From positions 82,283-146,282 of the forward strand of contig NZ_MQTQ01000041.1 of assembly GCF_020532805.1 (NCBI RefSeq): a stretch of 64,000 nucleotides of DNA, read 5' to 3'. Made by a program: the position numbers and the translations under genes. Below are positions 22,501 to 31,610 of this stretch, piece by piece. The notes below the pieces were generated by a model that was not told the DNA's origin, searched no databases, and worked only from the letters and a program-made list of their open reading frames with translations. Source of the DNA: Arthrobacter sp. SO5 (GTDB taxonomy: Bacteria > Actinomycetota > Actinomycetes > Actinomycetales > Micrococcaceae). How positions within the stretch are numbered: the first letter of the stretch is position 1; each line of letters starts with the position of its first letter.

Positions 22501-22580
22501 CGCGGGTAGACGGCGGGAATGATGCGATCGCGCACAAAGCGCTCCAGCCGGACTTCCGTGAGACGGCGGTCATCGTGCAA
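19536..22580 (-). CDS. Alpha-mannosidase, GH38 family
   Basis: A protein of about 1,014 residues with the GH38 layout: an N-terminal jelly-roll, then a catalytic domain with GHAHIDSAWLWP (zinc ligands His and Asp), WLPDSFGYSAAMPQI (Asp nucleophile), and LQQFHDILPGSSI (metal-binding His-Asp), followed by a large beta domain. It removes alpha-mannose residues, here likely in cytoplasmic glycan recycling since there is no signal peptide. I start at TTG 22580 because AGAGG lies six bases upstream and relatives begin at HDDRxLT; a GTG at 22628 gives 16 more residues but lacks a ribosome site. Single gene. Confidence 0.88.
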   Translation of the reverse strand: MHDDRRLTEVRLERFVRDRIIPAVYPRSVPLALSSWDVPDVPDEPVPVLEALRQDFTPQEHGAAWGRPWSTKWLRLQGEVPDAWGSGADTAVEIVVDLGFSGILPGFQCEGIAWRSDGTIIKAISPRNQYIPLKLLGGGMSVDFYVEAAANPDLTQGWSFAATPYGDKATAGAEPNYRLGRIVIAELNQAVWELQQDIWTLSGLMHELPTELPRRHEILRALERMLDILDPDDVPGTAAAGRAALAAVLARPAYASAHQLVATGHAHIDSAWLWPVRETVRKCARTFSNVLALMDEDPDFVFSCSSAQQLAWIKELYPELFGRIREKVKTGQFVPVGGMWVESDTNMPGGEAMARQFLEGKSFFLAEFGVECQEAWLPDSFGYSAAMPQIVKSAGSRWFLTQKISWNQVNRMPHHTFNWEGIDGTRLFTHFPPVDTYNSELSARELAHAERNYRDHGRGNVSLVPFGYGDGGGGPTREMLAAARRTADLEGSPKVQVGSAANFFARAEADYESLPVWVGEMYLELHRGTYTSQAKTKLGNRRSEHLLREAELWCATAAVRTGHPYPAAELKRLWRLVLLQQFHDILPGSSIAWVHQDAERNYAAVGRQLEAIIADAGTAVLGAGGRNFLLNAAPHERAGVPALGIAEPVRAGQAVLVTEAEGGYVLDNGIIRAVIDARGLLTSLLDHASGREAIAPGQFGNLLELHRDTPNEWDAWDIDAFYRRNVTALTEARSVTLERDARGDSPDAVVVVERLAGSSAVTQRISLEPGSGSLAISTAVDWQESEKLLKLGFALDVRADRSASETQFGHVFRPTHLNTSWEVAKFEICAHRWIHVAEPGYGVAVSNSASYGHDVTRTIRADDGGTTTTVRLSLLRAPKFPDPAADRGRHELNVTIRPGASIADAVEEGYRTNLSPRMIRGAHGVVPLFTVVNQALVIESVKLAEDGSGDVIVRLYESLGERSTGVVTAHFDVASVHTVDLLERAVAAAGVTPGRDSVDLVLRPFQLVTLRFVR

Positions 22581-22691
22581 GGTAAACCTCTTCAGGGCTG
22601 GTGCGGAAGGGCGCCGGTGTGCATCCACTCGCTGGATAAAACATACGGCGCCGCAGGCCCAGGACCAAGCGGTCCGCCTCGGGCGGAACCG

Positions 22692-23564
22692 TCAGCGGAC
22701 CGCGGAGACCGGGACGGAGACGCGGTGGCGGCCGGTGTAGACGTTGAGGCTGGTGCCGCGGCTGAACCCTGCCAACGTCATTCCGCTGGCTTCCGCCAGT
22801 TCGGCGGCCAGGCTGGACGGCGCGCTGACCGCCGCCAGCACGGGGATTCCGGCCAGCGCGGCCTTCTGGACCAGCTCGAAGGAAGCCCGGCCGGAGACCT
22901 GCAGCACGGTTCCGCTCAGCGGCAGCATCCTCTCACGCAGGGCCCAGCCCACCACCTTGTCCACGGCATTGTGCCGGCCGACGTCCTCACGCAGGCAGAG
23001 CAGCTCGGCTGAGCCGTCGGCGGCGATCCGGAACAGCCCGGCAGCGTGGACGCCGCCGGTGACATCGAACACGGCCTGCGCCTCCCGCAGGCGCTCCGGC
23101 AGGGACGCGAGCGTTTCCACCGGAACCGTGAGCGGGTCGGCGGCAGGGCTGAAGTGCGAGGACTTGTGCACGGCCTCGATGGATTCCGTCCCGCAGATTC
23201 CGCAGGAGCTGGAGGTGAAGACGTTTCGGCCGGTGTCGGGACGCTCGACGTCGGGCCGGAGCTGGGCTTCGACGACGTTGAACGTCTGGACGCCGTCCTC
23301 GTCTTCGCCGGCGCAGAACCGGAGGGAGACCAGCTGATCAGGCTCCCAGATGACGCCCTCGGAGACCAGGAATCCGGCCACGAGGTCGAAATCGTTGCCG
23401 GGGGTCCGCATCGTGACGGAGAAGGACAGGCTGCCGATCCGGATCTCCAGCGGCTCCTCGACAGCGAGGACGTCCTCGCGGAACCGGACCGGGAATTCGA
23501 GGGCCTGGGGGGAGCCGTCCAGGACAAACTTGTGCACCTTGCGGCGTTGCGTGACGCGGCCCAT
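22692..23564 (-). CDS. fdhD: FdhD sulfurtransferase for formate dehydrogenase
   Basis: A 290-residue cytoplasmic protein. The CGIC motif (Cys121, Cys124) within SSSCGICGTESIEAV is the conserved sulfur-carrying site; LREDVGRHNAVDKVVG and LQVSGRASFELVQKA are family hallmarks. FdhD passes sulfur from IscS to the molybdenum cofactor, needed for formate dehydrogenase activity. It lies downstream of moeA and a mobA fusion on the same strand, so the three form a molybdenum-cofactor group. No formate dehydrogenase gene is in the window. Confidence 0.93.
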   Translation of the reverse strand: MGRVTQRRKVHKFVLDGSPQALEFPVRFREDVLAVEEPLEIRIGSLSFSVTMRTPGNDFDLVAGFLVSEGVIWEPDQLVSLRFCAGEDEDGVQTFNVVEAQLRPDVERPDTGRNVFTSSSCGICGTESIEAVHKSSHFSPAADPLTVPVETLASLPERLREAQAVFDVTGGVHAAGLFRIAADGSAELLCLREDVGRHNAVDKVVGWALRERMLPLSGTVLQVSGRASFELVQKAALAGIPVLAAVSAPSSLAAELAEASGMTLAGFSRGTSLNVYTGRHRVSVPVSAVR

Positions 23565-23677
23565 CAGGTACTCCTAACCAACATGTATCCATCATTGCAA
23601 GCACGTGGCCGGGTGGCCAGTACAGGGATTCCGCGGAGCAGCCCCGGGACGGGGCAGCCCGCTGCCGGCGCTGCCGG

Positions 23678-25159
23678 CTAAAGCAGCGCGCTCCAGTCCA
23701 CGGGCCCCTCGGAGCCGGACGGCTTCCGGGGGGTCCTTTTCGGGGCGGGCTTGGCATGGGCGCCCGCCGCCTGCTCCGGAATGGGGGCGCCCCACGGAAG
23801 AGCGAAGGCCGGGACCGGCTGGCCCAGCTGCACGCCGTGGGGCGGGACCACCAGCACACCGTCGGCCGCCGCCAGGCCCCGCATCATGCCGGGGCCCGTG
23901 TGCTGCGCTGGCGACGCCATGCCGTAGAGCAGGCGGAACGGCATCAGCCTGGTGCGGCCGGGTTCGGGTTCGATCATCGAACCGCACGGCACTTCGGCGA
24001 CAGGCGGCAGCACCCGGTGGCCCAGGGCCGCCAAAAGCGGGGCTCCCAACGTCGAGAGCGCCATCATGGCCGCAAGCGGATTGCCCGGCAGGCCGATGAC
24101 GAAACGGCCGTCCGGCAGTTCGGCGAGGACAGCCGGATGGCCAGGGCGCATGGCGATGCCGTCGACCAGCAGCCGTCCGCCGAGTTCGGCCACCGAGCGC
24201 CTCAGGTGGTCCGTCCCTGAGCGGCCTGTCCCCCCGGTGGTGATCACGACGTCGGCGGGCAGCGCCTGCTCGCCGGGTCCGGCGCCGGGCTCAGCGGCCG
24301 GTGCACCGGCCGGTGCACCGGCCGGCCAGGGGACCGGCTCACCGGCGGCGCCGGGTTCGGTGTCCTCGAGCGCCGCCAGCCACTCGGCGTAGCTGTCGCC
24401 GATCTTGACCTCTTCGGAACAAATCCCGCCGAGCATGTTCACGACGCCGGCCAGTTGGGGGCCGAAGGTATCGCGGACCTGCCCCGGCTGGGGAAGTCCC
24501 GCGGCAACGACCTCGGAGCCCGTGAGCACCAGCCGGACCATGGCTTTGCCGAGGACCGGCAGTGTGTCGTGGCCGGCCAGCGCGGCGAGGGCCAGATGGG
24601 CGGGGTTGAGCAGGGTGCCTGCCTTGATGAGGACGTCGCCAGCGCCGGCTTCCTCTGCGGCCCTGCGGATGTGTTCTCCGTTGCGGGGTTCACCGGGTTT
24701 GGCGGCGCTGCCGGTCCGCAGGACCGGGAGCCCGTCCTCGTCTGTGCCGATCCTGCCGCTCTCACTGCGCAAGACGGCCTTCGCGCCGGGCGGGATCAGC
24801 CCTCCGGTGACGATCGGGCTCGCCTGATGCGGGGCCAGCCGCTGGCCGGGCTCGGCCAGGATCCAGGGTCCGCCGCCGTTGACTGCCCAGCCGTCCATGG
24901 CGGAGGAGGCATAGTGGGGCATATCGTGGAGCGCCGCGACGTCGGCCGCGAGCGTCCGCCCCAGCGCGCTGCGCAGGGCCACGGGGGCGGCCGGGATGGG
25001 CACGGCGCTGTCGAACGCGAGCTGCCGGGCTTCCTGCCAGGTGTGGGCGAGGCGCCGGTGGGGCGCCTCGGGTTCGGGCGGCTCCTGTTCGCCGCTGGCG
25101 TCAGTGCCGTACTCATCCCCGGCTGCCTCCGCTCCGCCCGGAAGAGGTGCAGCCGTCAT
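23678..25159 (-). CDS. moeA: Molybdopterin molybdotransferase MoeA
   Basis: A 493-residue protein with the MoeA order: domain with RSALGRTLAADVAALHDMPHYASSAMDGWAV, a central MPT-binding domain with VVITTGGTGRSGTDHLRRSV and RPGHPAVLAELPDGRFVIGLPGNPLAAMMAL, and a C-terminal beta domain. It inserts molybdate into adenylylated molybdopterin. Both ends are longer than usual: a Pro/Glu-rich N-terminal 30 residues and a basic C-terminal tail (HAKPAPKRTPRKPSG). A Pro/Ala/Gly-rich insert (WPAGAPAGAPAAEPGAG) precedes the TGGTG motif. The start overlaps the stop of the mobA fusion by four bases. Confidence 0.92.
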   Translation of the reverse strand: MTAAPLPGGAEAAGDEYGTDASGEQEPPEPEAPHRRLAHTWQEARQLAFDSAVPIPAAPVALRSALGRTLAADVAALHDMPHYASSAMDGWAVNGGGPWILAEPGQRLAPHQASPIVTGGLIPPGAKAVLRSESGRIGTDEDGLPVLRTGSAAKPGEPRNGEHIRRAAEEAGAGDVLIKAGTLLNPAHLALAALAGHDTLPVLGKAMVRLVLTGSEVVAAGLPQPGQVRDTFGPQLAGVVNMLGGICSEEVKIGDSYAEWLAALEDTEPGAAGEPVPWPAGAPAGAPAAEPGAGPGEQALPADVVITTGGTGRSGTDHLRRSVAELGGRLLVDGIAMRPGHPAVLAELPDGRFVIGLPGNPLAAMMALSTLGAPLLAALGHRVLPPVAEVPCGSMIEPEPGRTRLMPFRLLYGMASPAQHTGPGMMRGLAAADGVLVVPPHGVQLGQPVPAFALPWGAPIPEQAAGAHAKPAPKRTPRKPSGSEGPVDWSALL

Positions 25160-26142
25160 GCCCCGGAGGCTTCGCTGGCCTCGTAGTCCTTGGCGAGCCT
25201 CCGTGCCACGGCCATGGCGGCCTGCATCGAGACGGCGTCCGTGGCCTGCCCGGAGCCAGCGGCCAGGCCGGCGGCGAAGCCGGCGATGAAGGTTGTCAGG
25301 GGTGCGGCCGGGCGCACTACGGCGTGCGCCACCACACCGGCCAGGGCAAGGACCTCGTTGACGTCCACTTCGACCCCCTCAAGCTCCAGTGCCTGAAGCA
25401 GGGCACGGCACCAGTCTTCCAGCGTTTCATCCTGGCTTTTCACCGTTGCCTCCAAGGTCGGGTTCAGTTGAGCGGTACCGGACGGGCGGCCCGGTTCATG
25501 GCCGTGGCCCGGGCCGGATACCCCGAGCACGGCGGCGTCGTCCCACGTATCCACATCGTCGGTGGACCCGGTGGGGACGGTAACTTCCCGTACCTCAAGA
25601 CTAGCAAGAAGGGCGAATACCGAGGCGTTTGTGAGCGCGCCACGGCGCGCGGCATCGCCAGCGCAGCGTTGTAGCGCAGCTGTGTTATATAAACCGACCA
25701 GTGGTTGCTTCCTGCCGTCGGGGCACGCCATGAGCCCGTCGTGGGGTTGGCCGCTTCCCGGGGCGGGGCCGTCCGTGCGAGGGCCGTCCGCGGCTTCAAG
25801 GAGAGCCTCCACTGCGGCAGCCACCCGCGGCATATCGCAGGCCAGGACGAGGGTCACCGGCGCGGCGCGGCCAGCGCGGCCGGCATGGTGGGCCCGGAGG
25901 GCAGCCAGTCCGGCCGCGATCGCTGCGGCGGGACCGGCAAAGGGAGGGTCTTCACGGCAGCTCAGCACGCCGGCGGGAAGCGTTCCCTGCTCCGGCCCGA
26001 CGACGACGACGGCGCCCGCCCCGCGGGCAGCCTGCAGCGACCGCTCAAGGAGCGTGGCGCCGTCGAACACCAGGGCTGACTTGGGCACTCCGCCCAGCCG
26101 GGAGGAGCGCCCGCCGGCGAGAATGACAGCATCGAATTCCAC
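25156..26142 (-). CDS. mobA: MobA-type nucleotidyltransferase fused to DUF6457
   Basis: A 328-residue fusion. Residues 1-205 form a MobA-like nucleotidyltransferase, with ILAGGRSSRLGGVPKSAL (GTP/Mg site and Lys) and LACDMPR (metal Asp). It would attach GMP to molybdopterin or transfer a nucleotide to a related cofactor. Residues about 240-328 (TLEDWCRALLQALELEGVEVDVNEVLALAGVVAHAVVRPAAPLTTFIAGFAAGLAAG) are a helical DUF6457 domain, known to accompany molybdenum-cofactor genes in actinobacteria but of unknown role. GTG start. First gene of the mobA-moeA-fdhD group. Confidence 0.85.
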   Translation of the reverse strand: MEFDAVILAGGRSSRLGGVPKSALVFDGATLLERSLQAARGAGAVVVVGPEQGTLPAGVLSCREDPPFAGPAAAIAAGLAALRAHHAGRAGRAAPVTLVLACDMPRVAAAVEALLEAADGPRTDGPAPGSGQPHDGLMACPDGRKQPLVGLYNTAALQRCAGDAARRGALTNASVFALLASLEVREVTVPTGSTDDVDTWDDAAVLGVSGPGHGHEPGRPSGTAQLNPTLEATVKSQDETLEDWCRALLQALELEGVEVDVNEVLALAGVVAHAVVRPAAPLTTFIAGFAAGLAAGSGQATDAVSMQAAMAVARRLAKDYEASEASGA

Positions 26143-26191
26143 CGGCCCAGCCTAGCGCGACAGAAGCGCGGAAACCCCGCAGGCGGAGCGT

Positions 26192-26698
26192 TCAGGCAGC
26201 AGATTCCGGCAGCAGGAACGGGTCCCAGGCCGGCGCCGGCTTCTCCAGTTCCTTGATCTGCCAGATGGTTCCTTTGGGCGGCGCCGGGACAAAGCTCAGC
26301 TTCCAGCCCATCTCGGCCGGCGTATGGTCGCCCTTGGCGTTGTTGCACCGCAGGCAGGCAGCGACGAGGTTCTCCCACGAATCCGCGCCGCCCCTGGACT
26401 TGGGGTGGACATGGTCGATGGTGTGCGCGGCATTGCCGCAATAGGCGCAGCGCTGCCCGTCCCGGCGGAGCACACCGCGGCGGCTGACGGCCGTCCTGGT
26501 GTTGTACCGGGGCCGGATGTAGCGGTGGAGCAGAATCACCGACGGGCGGCCAAGGATGTCCGTGGGCCCTACGACCGGTTCATCGCCTTCGGCTACGACG
26601 CTTGCCTTTCCGGTCAGCACAAGAACCAGCGCCCGGCGGAAGGTGATAACCGCCAGCGGTTCATATCCAGCATTCAGAACGAGAGTGCGCATCCGCAT
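26192..26698 (-). CDS. HNH endonuclease family protein
   Basis: A 168-residue protein with an HNH nuclease fold in the C-terminal half: CAYCGNAAHTIDHVHPKSRGG, then NLVAACLRCNNAKGD, giving the zinc CxxC pairs and the catalytic DH-N-N residues. The N-terminal part (MRMRTLVLNAGYEPLAVITFRRALVLVLTGKA) is typical of small actinobacterial HNH proteins. It probably nicks or cuts DNA, with an unknown housekeeping or repair role. It is monocistronic; no restriction partner is nearby. Confidence 0.88.
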   Translation of the reverse strand: MRMRTLVLNAGYEPLAVITFRRALVLVLTGKASVVAEGDEPVVGPTDILGRPSVILLHRYIRPRYNTRTAVSRRGVLRRDGQRCAYCGNAAHTIDHVHPKSRGGADSWENLVAACLRCNNAKGDHTPAEMGWKLSFVPAPPKGTIWQIKELEKPAPAWDPFLLPESAA

Positions 26699-26860
26699 AC
26701 CTCTTCACGGCCGCACCCGCCAGGGGCACAGGGCCGGCTGCCTTGTGCATGGTCGGGCTATGGATCGACACCACAAGAGTAAACACCCAAGTGCCGGATC
26801 TCCGAATTTTTCTTTCCGCAGGACGCCCGAGTCGGCCGGCGGGCAGGGATCGGCAACGCA

Positions 26861-26891
26861 AAGGACCCCTGCCGCCGGGGCAGGGGTCCTT
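26861..26891 (-). terminator. Terminator of the NlpC/P60 gene
   Basis: AAGGACCCCTGCC (26861-26873) pairs perfectly with GGCAGGGGTCCTT (26879-26891). The hairpin is 32 bases past the stop of the minus-strand gene at 26924. Confidence 0.8.
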
Positions 26892-26923
26892 GGGTCAATC
26901 AGCTTCGTTCGAAGCCGTGCGGC

Positions 26924-27703
26924 TTAGCCGCCGACGCGGATGAAGACCGGGCCGGAGCCGACGTTGACGCTGTAGAGCGCGGTGGTTCCGCCGTTCCAGC
27001 CGCCGTGGACTGCCATGCCGTTGCCGACGTAGACCGCGATGTGGGCCATGCCCACGCCACCGTTCTGGTAGTAGGCGAGATCGCCCGGCTGTGCCTCAGC
27101 GGCGCTCACGGTGCGGCCGAGGGACAGGTAACCTGCCGGCCAGCCGTGGTAGTTGATGCCGGCGGCGGCCAGTGCGTTTGTGGCCAGCGCGGTGCAGTCC
27201 TGCGCAACGCCGATTTGGGCGTAGGCGGCAGCGGCGATCGTGGAGCCCATGCCGCTGGCAACACCGGTCGCGGCCGGGGCGGCCACCGTAGCGGCGGTGC
27301 CGACCTTGGTGCCGGCGGTCTTCGTGGCCGCTGCAGCCTCCTGGACCTTGACGACGGGCTTCGGGGCCTCAACGACGGGAGCCGGAGCCTCAACGACGGG
27401 GGCCGGGGTGGTGGTGACTGCCGGCTTTTCGTAGGAAATCGCGATGCTGGACGCAGCCGAAATCGTTGCCGGGGCAGCCGACTGGACTTCAATGGCGGAG
27501 GCGGAGGTGGATTCACGCTGAACGTTCGTCTCAGCAGCGTTCGCTGCGATACCGCTGGTCAGGACCAGACCGGAAGCGGCAGCGATAACTGCAGCCTGGC
27601 GGCCCATGCCGCCGGCGTTGTCGCCGACAGCCTTGGCAATGACAGCCAGCGAGTTGGTCTTGGTGACCTCGGCGCGGTGCCGTGCGATAGCACGAGTAGT
27701 CAT
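26924..27703 (-). CDS. Secreted NlpC/P60 cell-wall peptidase
   Basis: A 259-residue exported protein. An Arg/Lys-rich N-terminus and hydrophobic segment (about 35-55, AAVIAAASGLVLTSGIAANAAE) form a long signal peptide. A Pro/Val/Ala linker with repeated PAPVVEAP (about 95-130) leads to the NlpC/P60 domain (about 155-259), with nucleophile Cys in QDCTALATNAL and His in GMAHIAVYVG. It should cleave peptidoglycan stem peptides during growth or division. ATG 27703 has GAAAGAGAG upstream; the longer open frame to 27925 runs into the riboswitch leader. Expression is expected to fall when c-di-AMP is high, from the ydaO element upstream. Confidence 0.88.
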   Translation of the reverse strand: MTTRAIARHRAEVTKTNSLAVIAKAVGDNAGGMGRQAAVIAAASGLVLTSGIAANAAETNVQRESTSASAIEVQSAAPATISAASSIAISYEKPAVTTTPAPVVEAPAPVVEAPKPVVKVQEAAAATKTAGTKVGTAATVAAPAATGVASGMGSTIAAAAYAQIGVAQDCTALATNALAAAGINYHGWPAGYLSLGRTVSAAEAQPGDLAYYQNGGVGMAHIAVYVGNGMAVHGGWNGGTTALYSVNVGSGPVFIRVGG

Positions 27704-27965
27704 TAAGTTCTCTCTTTCGTGTTCCTGGGAAAGCGCTCTGAAGGCGCGTTTCTGAGGACGCTCCGGCATCTTGGGGGTACGCCGGATCGCCCCGAATGGG
27801 TTACTTAGCGAAGGGTGTACTGCGAAGACGCGCCAGAAGCGGGCACTGCGGAATGTGATCCAATCCGGGCGCCGGCAAGGGCAGCACGAAAGTCGGATTC
27901 CAGCGGGCTCGAAAGAGCCGCGCAAGCGCGGTGACGCGCAGCATTGTGGCGTGAAGACACGAAAG

Positions 27966-28157
27966 TAGCCTCTCCCAATGCCTACGAGGTGAGCTGTCGG
28001 ATTCGGATGGGAGTCACCCGGCCGCGCGGCTTCCTGGGAAGCTTGTGCGACTTAACCCCAAGGCCTTCTTTCGAAGGCCAAAATTGGTTCCCCCGCCCCT
28101 GCCAGACGATGTCATGCGAACGGACCTTGAGCGGTGGCAGAGCTAGGCAATCCACTC
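27966..28157 (-). ncRNA. c-di-AMP riboswitch (ydaO/yuaA type), leader of the NlpC/P60 gene
   Basis: On the minus strand the ydaO hallmarks appear in order: CTCTGCCACCG, TGGCAGGGGCGGGGGAACCA, TTGGGGTTAAGTCG, then CCGAATCCGACAGCTCACCTCGTAGGC. The leader spans 27704-28273 and holds no protein gene. A separate hairpin (CGCCAACTT with AAGTTGGCG, 28163-28185) lies just 5' of the aptamer. In known cases c-di-AMP binding turns off downstream wall-hydrolase and osmotic genes. Confidence 0.9.
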
Positions 28158-28273
28158 AAGAGCGCCAACTTCGGAAAAGTTGGCGTACCCCATACGGTAC
28201 AGCAGTTCGGATTCAATGTCACATTCAGATCACGGCGTGTCGGGCGAATGCGAGAGTGATGCCTCGGCTTGGT

Positions 28274-29095
28274 TTAGAGCCAGCCGGTGGGGTCAACGAC
28301 GTCGCCGTTGACCATGACCTCGAAGTGCAGGTGGCAGCCGGTGGAGGCCCCGGTGGTCCCGCTCATCGCGACGACATCGCCGCGGGAGACCTGCTGGCCC
28401 ACCTTGACGCTCGATGACGACAAGTGGTTGTAGGTGGTCTCCAGGCCGTTGCCGTGGTCGATCACCACTCGGTTGCCACCGCCGTAGGGGTGCCATCCAC
28501 TAAACGTGACCTTGCCGGCGGCAGCAGCGTGGACGGTGGTTCCGCACTGAGCCGCAAAGTCCTGGCCGCGGTGGAACTCGCCGGATCCGCCGGTGATGGG
28601 GCTCACTCGCAGCCCGAAGGCCGAGACGGTGGTCATGGCCTCCAGCGGAGCGCCGAGGCTTCCGGAGGAGGCGGCACGGGTGATACTGCCGGCGGACTGG
28701 GCGCCCAGCAATTGCTTGAGCTTTCCGTCCGGATCGCCCTGGGTGGTGACGGCCGTCCGGTTGAAGTCGAGCTTCGCGCCTGCTGCCGCGGTGACGTCGG
28801 GCTGCGCGGCGGAGACAGAGCCTGCGGGCGAGGCTTCGCTGGTGGCCATCACCGGGCCGGTGGCAGGTACCGCAACCGTCAGGACCAGACCAGTGGCAGC
28901 CAGGGCCATACCGGCTTTCTGACCAACACCGCTGGCGGCCGCGAACTCTGTTACCTGACGGAACGGGCTCCGGCGGCCCCGCCGTTCATTGCGGTGCGCG
29001 TCGCGTGGGCGGTCGCCCGAGGCGGCGACGCCCGGGCGCGGCTCCGGAGCGGGGCCGGTCGAACGGCGGCGGCCCCTGGCGGTCTGGGTGGTCAA
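28274..29095 (-). CDS. Secreted M23 (LytM-type) peptidase
   Basis: A 273-residue exported protein. A very basic N-terminus (RGRRRST..., RRGRRSPFRQ) is followed by a hydrophobic segment (about 60-85, AGMALAATGLVLTVAVPATGPVM). After a linker, the M23 domain (about 155-273) has zinc ligands in HRGQDFAAQCGT and HLHFEVMVNG, plus YNHLSS. It should cut peptidoglycan cross-bridges, or activate another hydrolase, at the cell surface. The start is TTG 29095 behind GAGAGGAA. It sits behind its own c-di-AMP riboswitch and upstream of the NlpC/P60 unit. Confidence 0.87.
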   Translation of the reverse strand: MTTQTARGRRRSTGPAPEPRPGVAASGDRPRDAHRNERRGRRSPFRQVTEFAAASGVGQKAGMALAATGLVLTVAVPATGPVMATSEASPAGSVSAAQPDVTAAAGAKLDFNRTAVTTQGDPDGKLKQLLGAQSAGSITRAASSGSLGAPLEAMTTVSAFGLRVSPITGGSGEFHRGQDFAAQCGTTVHAAAAGKVTFSGWHPYGGGNRVVIDHGNGLETTYNHLSSSSVKVGQQVSRGDVVAMSGTTGASTGCHLHFEVMVNGDVVDPTGWL

Positions 29096-29112
29096 GAACG
29101 GTTCCTCTCTGG

Positions 29113-29335
29113 ATAGCCTGCGAAGTTAGCTGTCGGATTCGGGTCGGAGAAATCCAAGACCCGGTCCGCCGCGGCAAGCGCCCAGGCTCGGAGGCATCCA
29201 AAAAGAGCTCCTACTGCAGTGCTTGCCGCTGGCGGACTTCACCCCGAGGCTGCTTTGCAACAGCCGGAAGTGGTTCCCCCGCCCCTGCCAGTAGGTGACT
29301 CTGCAACTGATCCGCTGGCAGAGCTCGGCTTCGGA
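29113..29335 (-). ncRNA. c-di-AMP riboswitch (ydaO/yuaA type), leader of the M23 peptidase gene
   Basis: The same ordered elements as the neighbour at 27966-28157: CTCTGCCAGCG, TGGCAGGGGCGGGGGAACCA, CTCGGGGTGAAGTCCG, then CCCGAATCCGACAGCTAACTTCGCAGGC, with a longer variable arm between. It ends just before the AGAGAGGAA of the M23 gene. The 29096-29461 interval has no protein gene. Confidence 0.9.
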
Positions 29336-29461
29336 TCAGATAACGCTTTGGTATCGGTACTAGCCACCAACTATAGGCGATTAAGCAGCCCAGTAATAAA
29401 TCCGTTACCGACCCTGTGCATAACGTGTGGGTCGTCCCACCACCGGCCCGGTGACGGCTGG

Positions 29462-30157
29462 TTAACCGACGGTAACAAACACGTGGGCGGCGACTTCGGG
29501 GGGCAACTCGAGTGCACCTTCGATGTCCGGCACACGCACCGAGATGTACTCCCCCACCCGCTCCAGCGACACGAGGGCCCCGGGACGGATTCCTCCCTCG
29601 TCCAGCTGGACGAGGAGTTCGGGCTCTACCTGGATGGGCTCGGCAAGACGGTTGACGGTGATCCGGGAATCGGCGCCGTAGCCTGCCATGGCTTCGAGCA
29701 GGTTGACGGCGCCGTCCGCGTGCGGCTGGGACGGCAGGCCGCCGAGTTCCGCGAGGCCTGGAATCGGGTTGCCGTAAGGGGAAACGGTCGGGTGGTCGAG
29801 CAGTTCGAAGATGCGCCGCTCCACGCGTTCACTCATGACGTGCTCCCACCGGCAGGCCTCCTCGTGGACGTAGGCCCAGTCGAGTCCGATCACGTCGGCC
29901 AGCAGGCGCTCCGCGAGCCGGTGCTTGCGCATGACTCCGATGGCACGTTTCCGGCCGGTTTCCGTCAGCTCAAGGTGGCGGTCGCCGGAAACAACTACCA
30001 GGCCGTCGCGCTCCATGCGGCCAATGGTCTGGGAAACAGTCGGGCCGGAATGGCGCAGCCTTTCGGCGATGCGGGCGCGGAGCGCGACGATGTTTTCTTC
30101 TTCAAGTTCCAGGATGGTCCGAAGATACATCTCCGTAGTATCGATCAGATCCGTCAT
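29462..30157 (-). CDS. DtxR/IdeR-type iron-dependent repressor
   Basis: A 231-residue regulator: winged helix-turn-helix (1-70), dimer domain (75-140) and C-terminal SH3-like FeoA domain (150-231). The two metal sites fall at the DtxR positions exactly: Met10, Cys102, Glu105, His106 for the primary site and His79, Glu83, His98 for the ancillary site. Cys102 points to iron rather than manganese. When Fe(II)-loaded it should bind iron-box operators and repress iron-uptake genes. It is monocistronic; a siderophore-interacting gene lies 19 kb away. I did not find a convincing iron box within its own upstream 296 bp. Confidence 0.92.
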   Translation of the reverse strand: MTDLIDTTEMYLRTILELEEENIVALRARIAERLRHSGPTVSQTIGRMERDGLVVVSGDRHLELTETGRKRAIGVMRKHRLAERLLADVIGLDWAYVHEEACRWEHVMSERVERRIFELLDHPTVSPYGNPIPGLAELGGLPSQPHADGAVNLLEAMAGYGADSRITVNRLAEPIQVEPELLVQLDEGGIRPGALVSLERVGEYISVRVPDIEGALELPPEVAAHVFVTVG

Positions 30158-30375
30158 TCAGCTCAGCTCCTCGAGCGCCGTCCTTGCGTCATTCCCACCG
30201 TACCGCGGGCAAGATGAGCCCTGGCGAGCTCGGCCGTGCGTCCGCAGGACAGCTTAGCCTGTTTTGAATTTGTCCGGATAATCCCGCAGCCGCCTCCGGC
30301 ACCGCCGGGGGCGTCTCGATGACCGGACTGTGACGGGCTCCTTTCCCGCCCGCCCGGCGCAGTCAGGCAGAATGA

Positions 30376-31581
<1,206 letters not shown>

Positions 31582-31610
31582 CCACGCAACACTGTGCCCG
31601 CGCTGGTGCG

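Noticed and set aside
26192-26698. HNH gene as part of a restriction or defence system
   Set aside because: No methylase, helicase or other defence gene is adjacent; it looks like the stand-alone housekeeping type.
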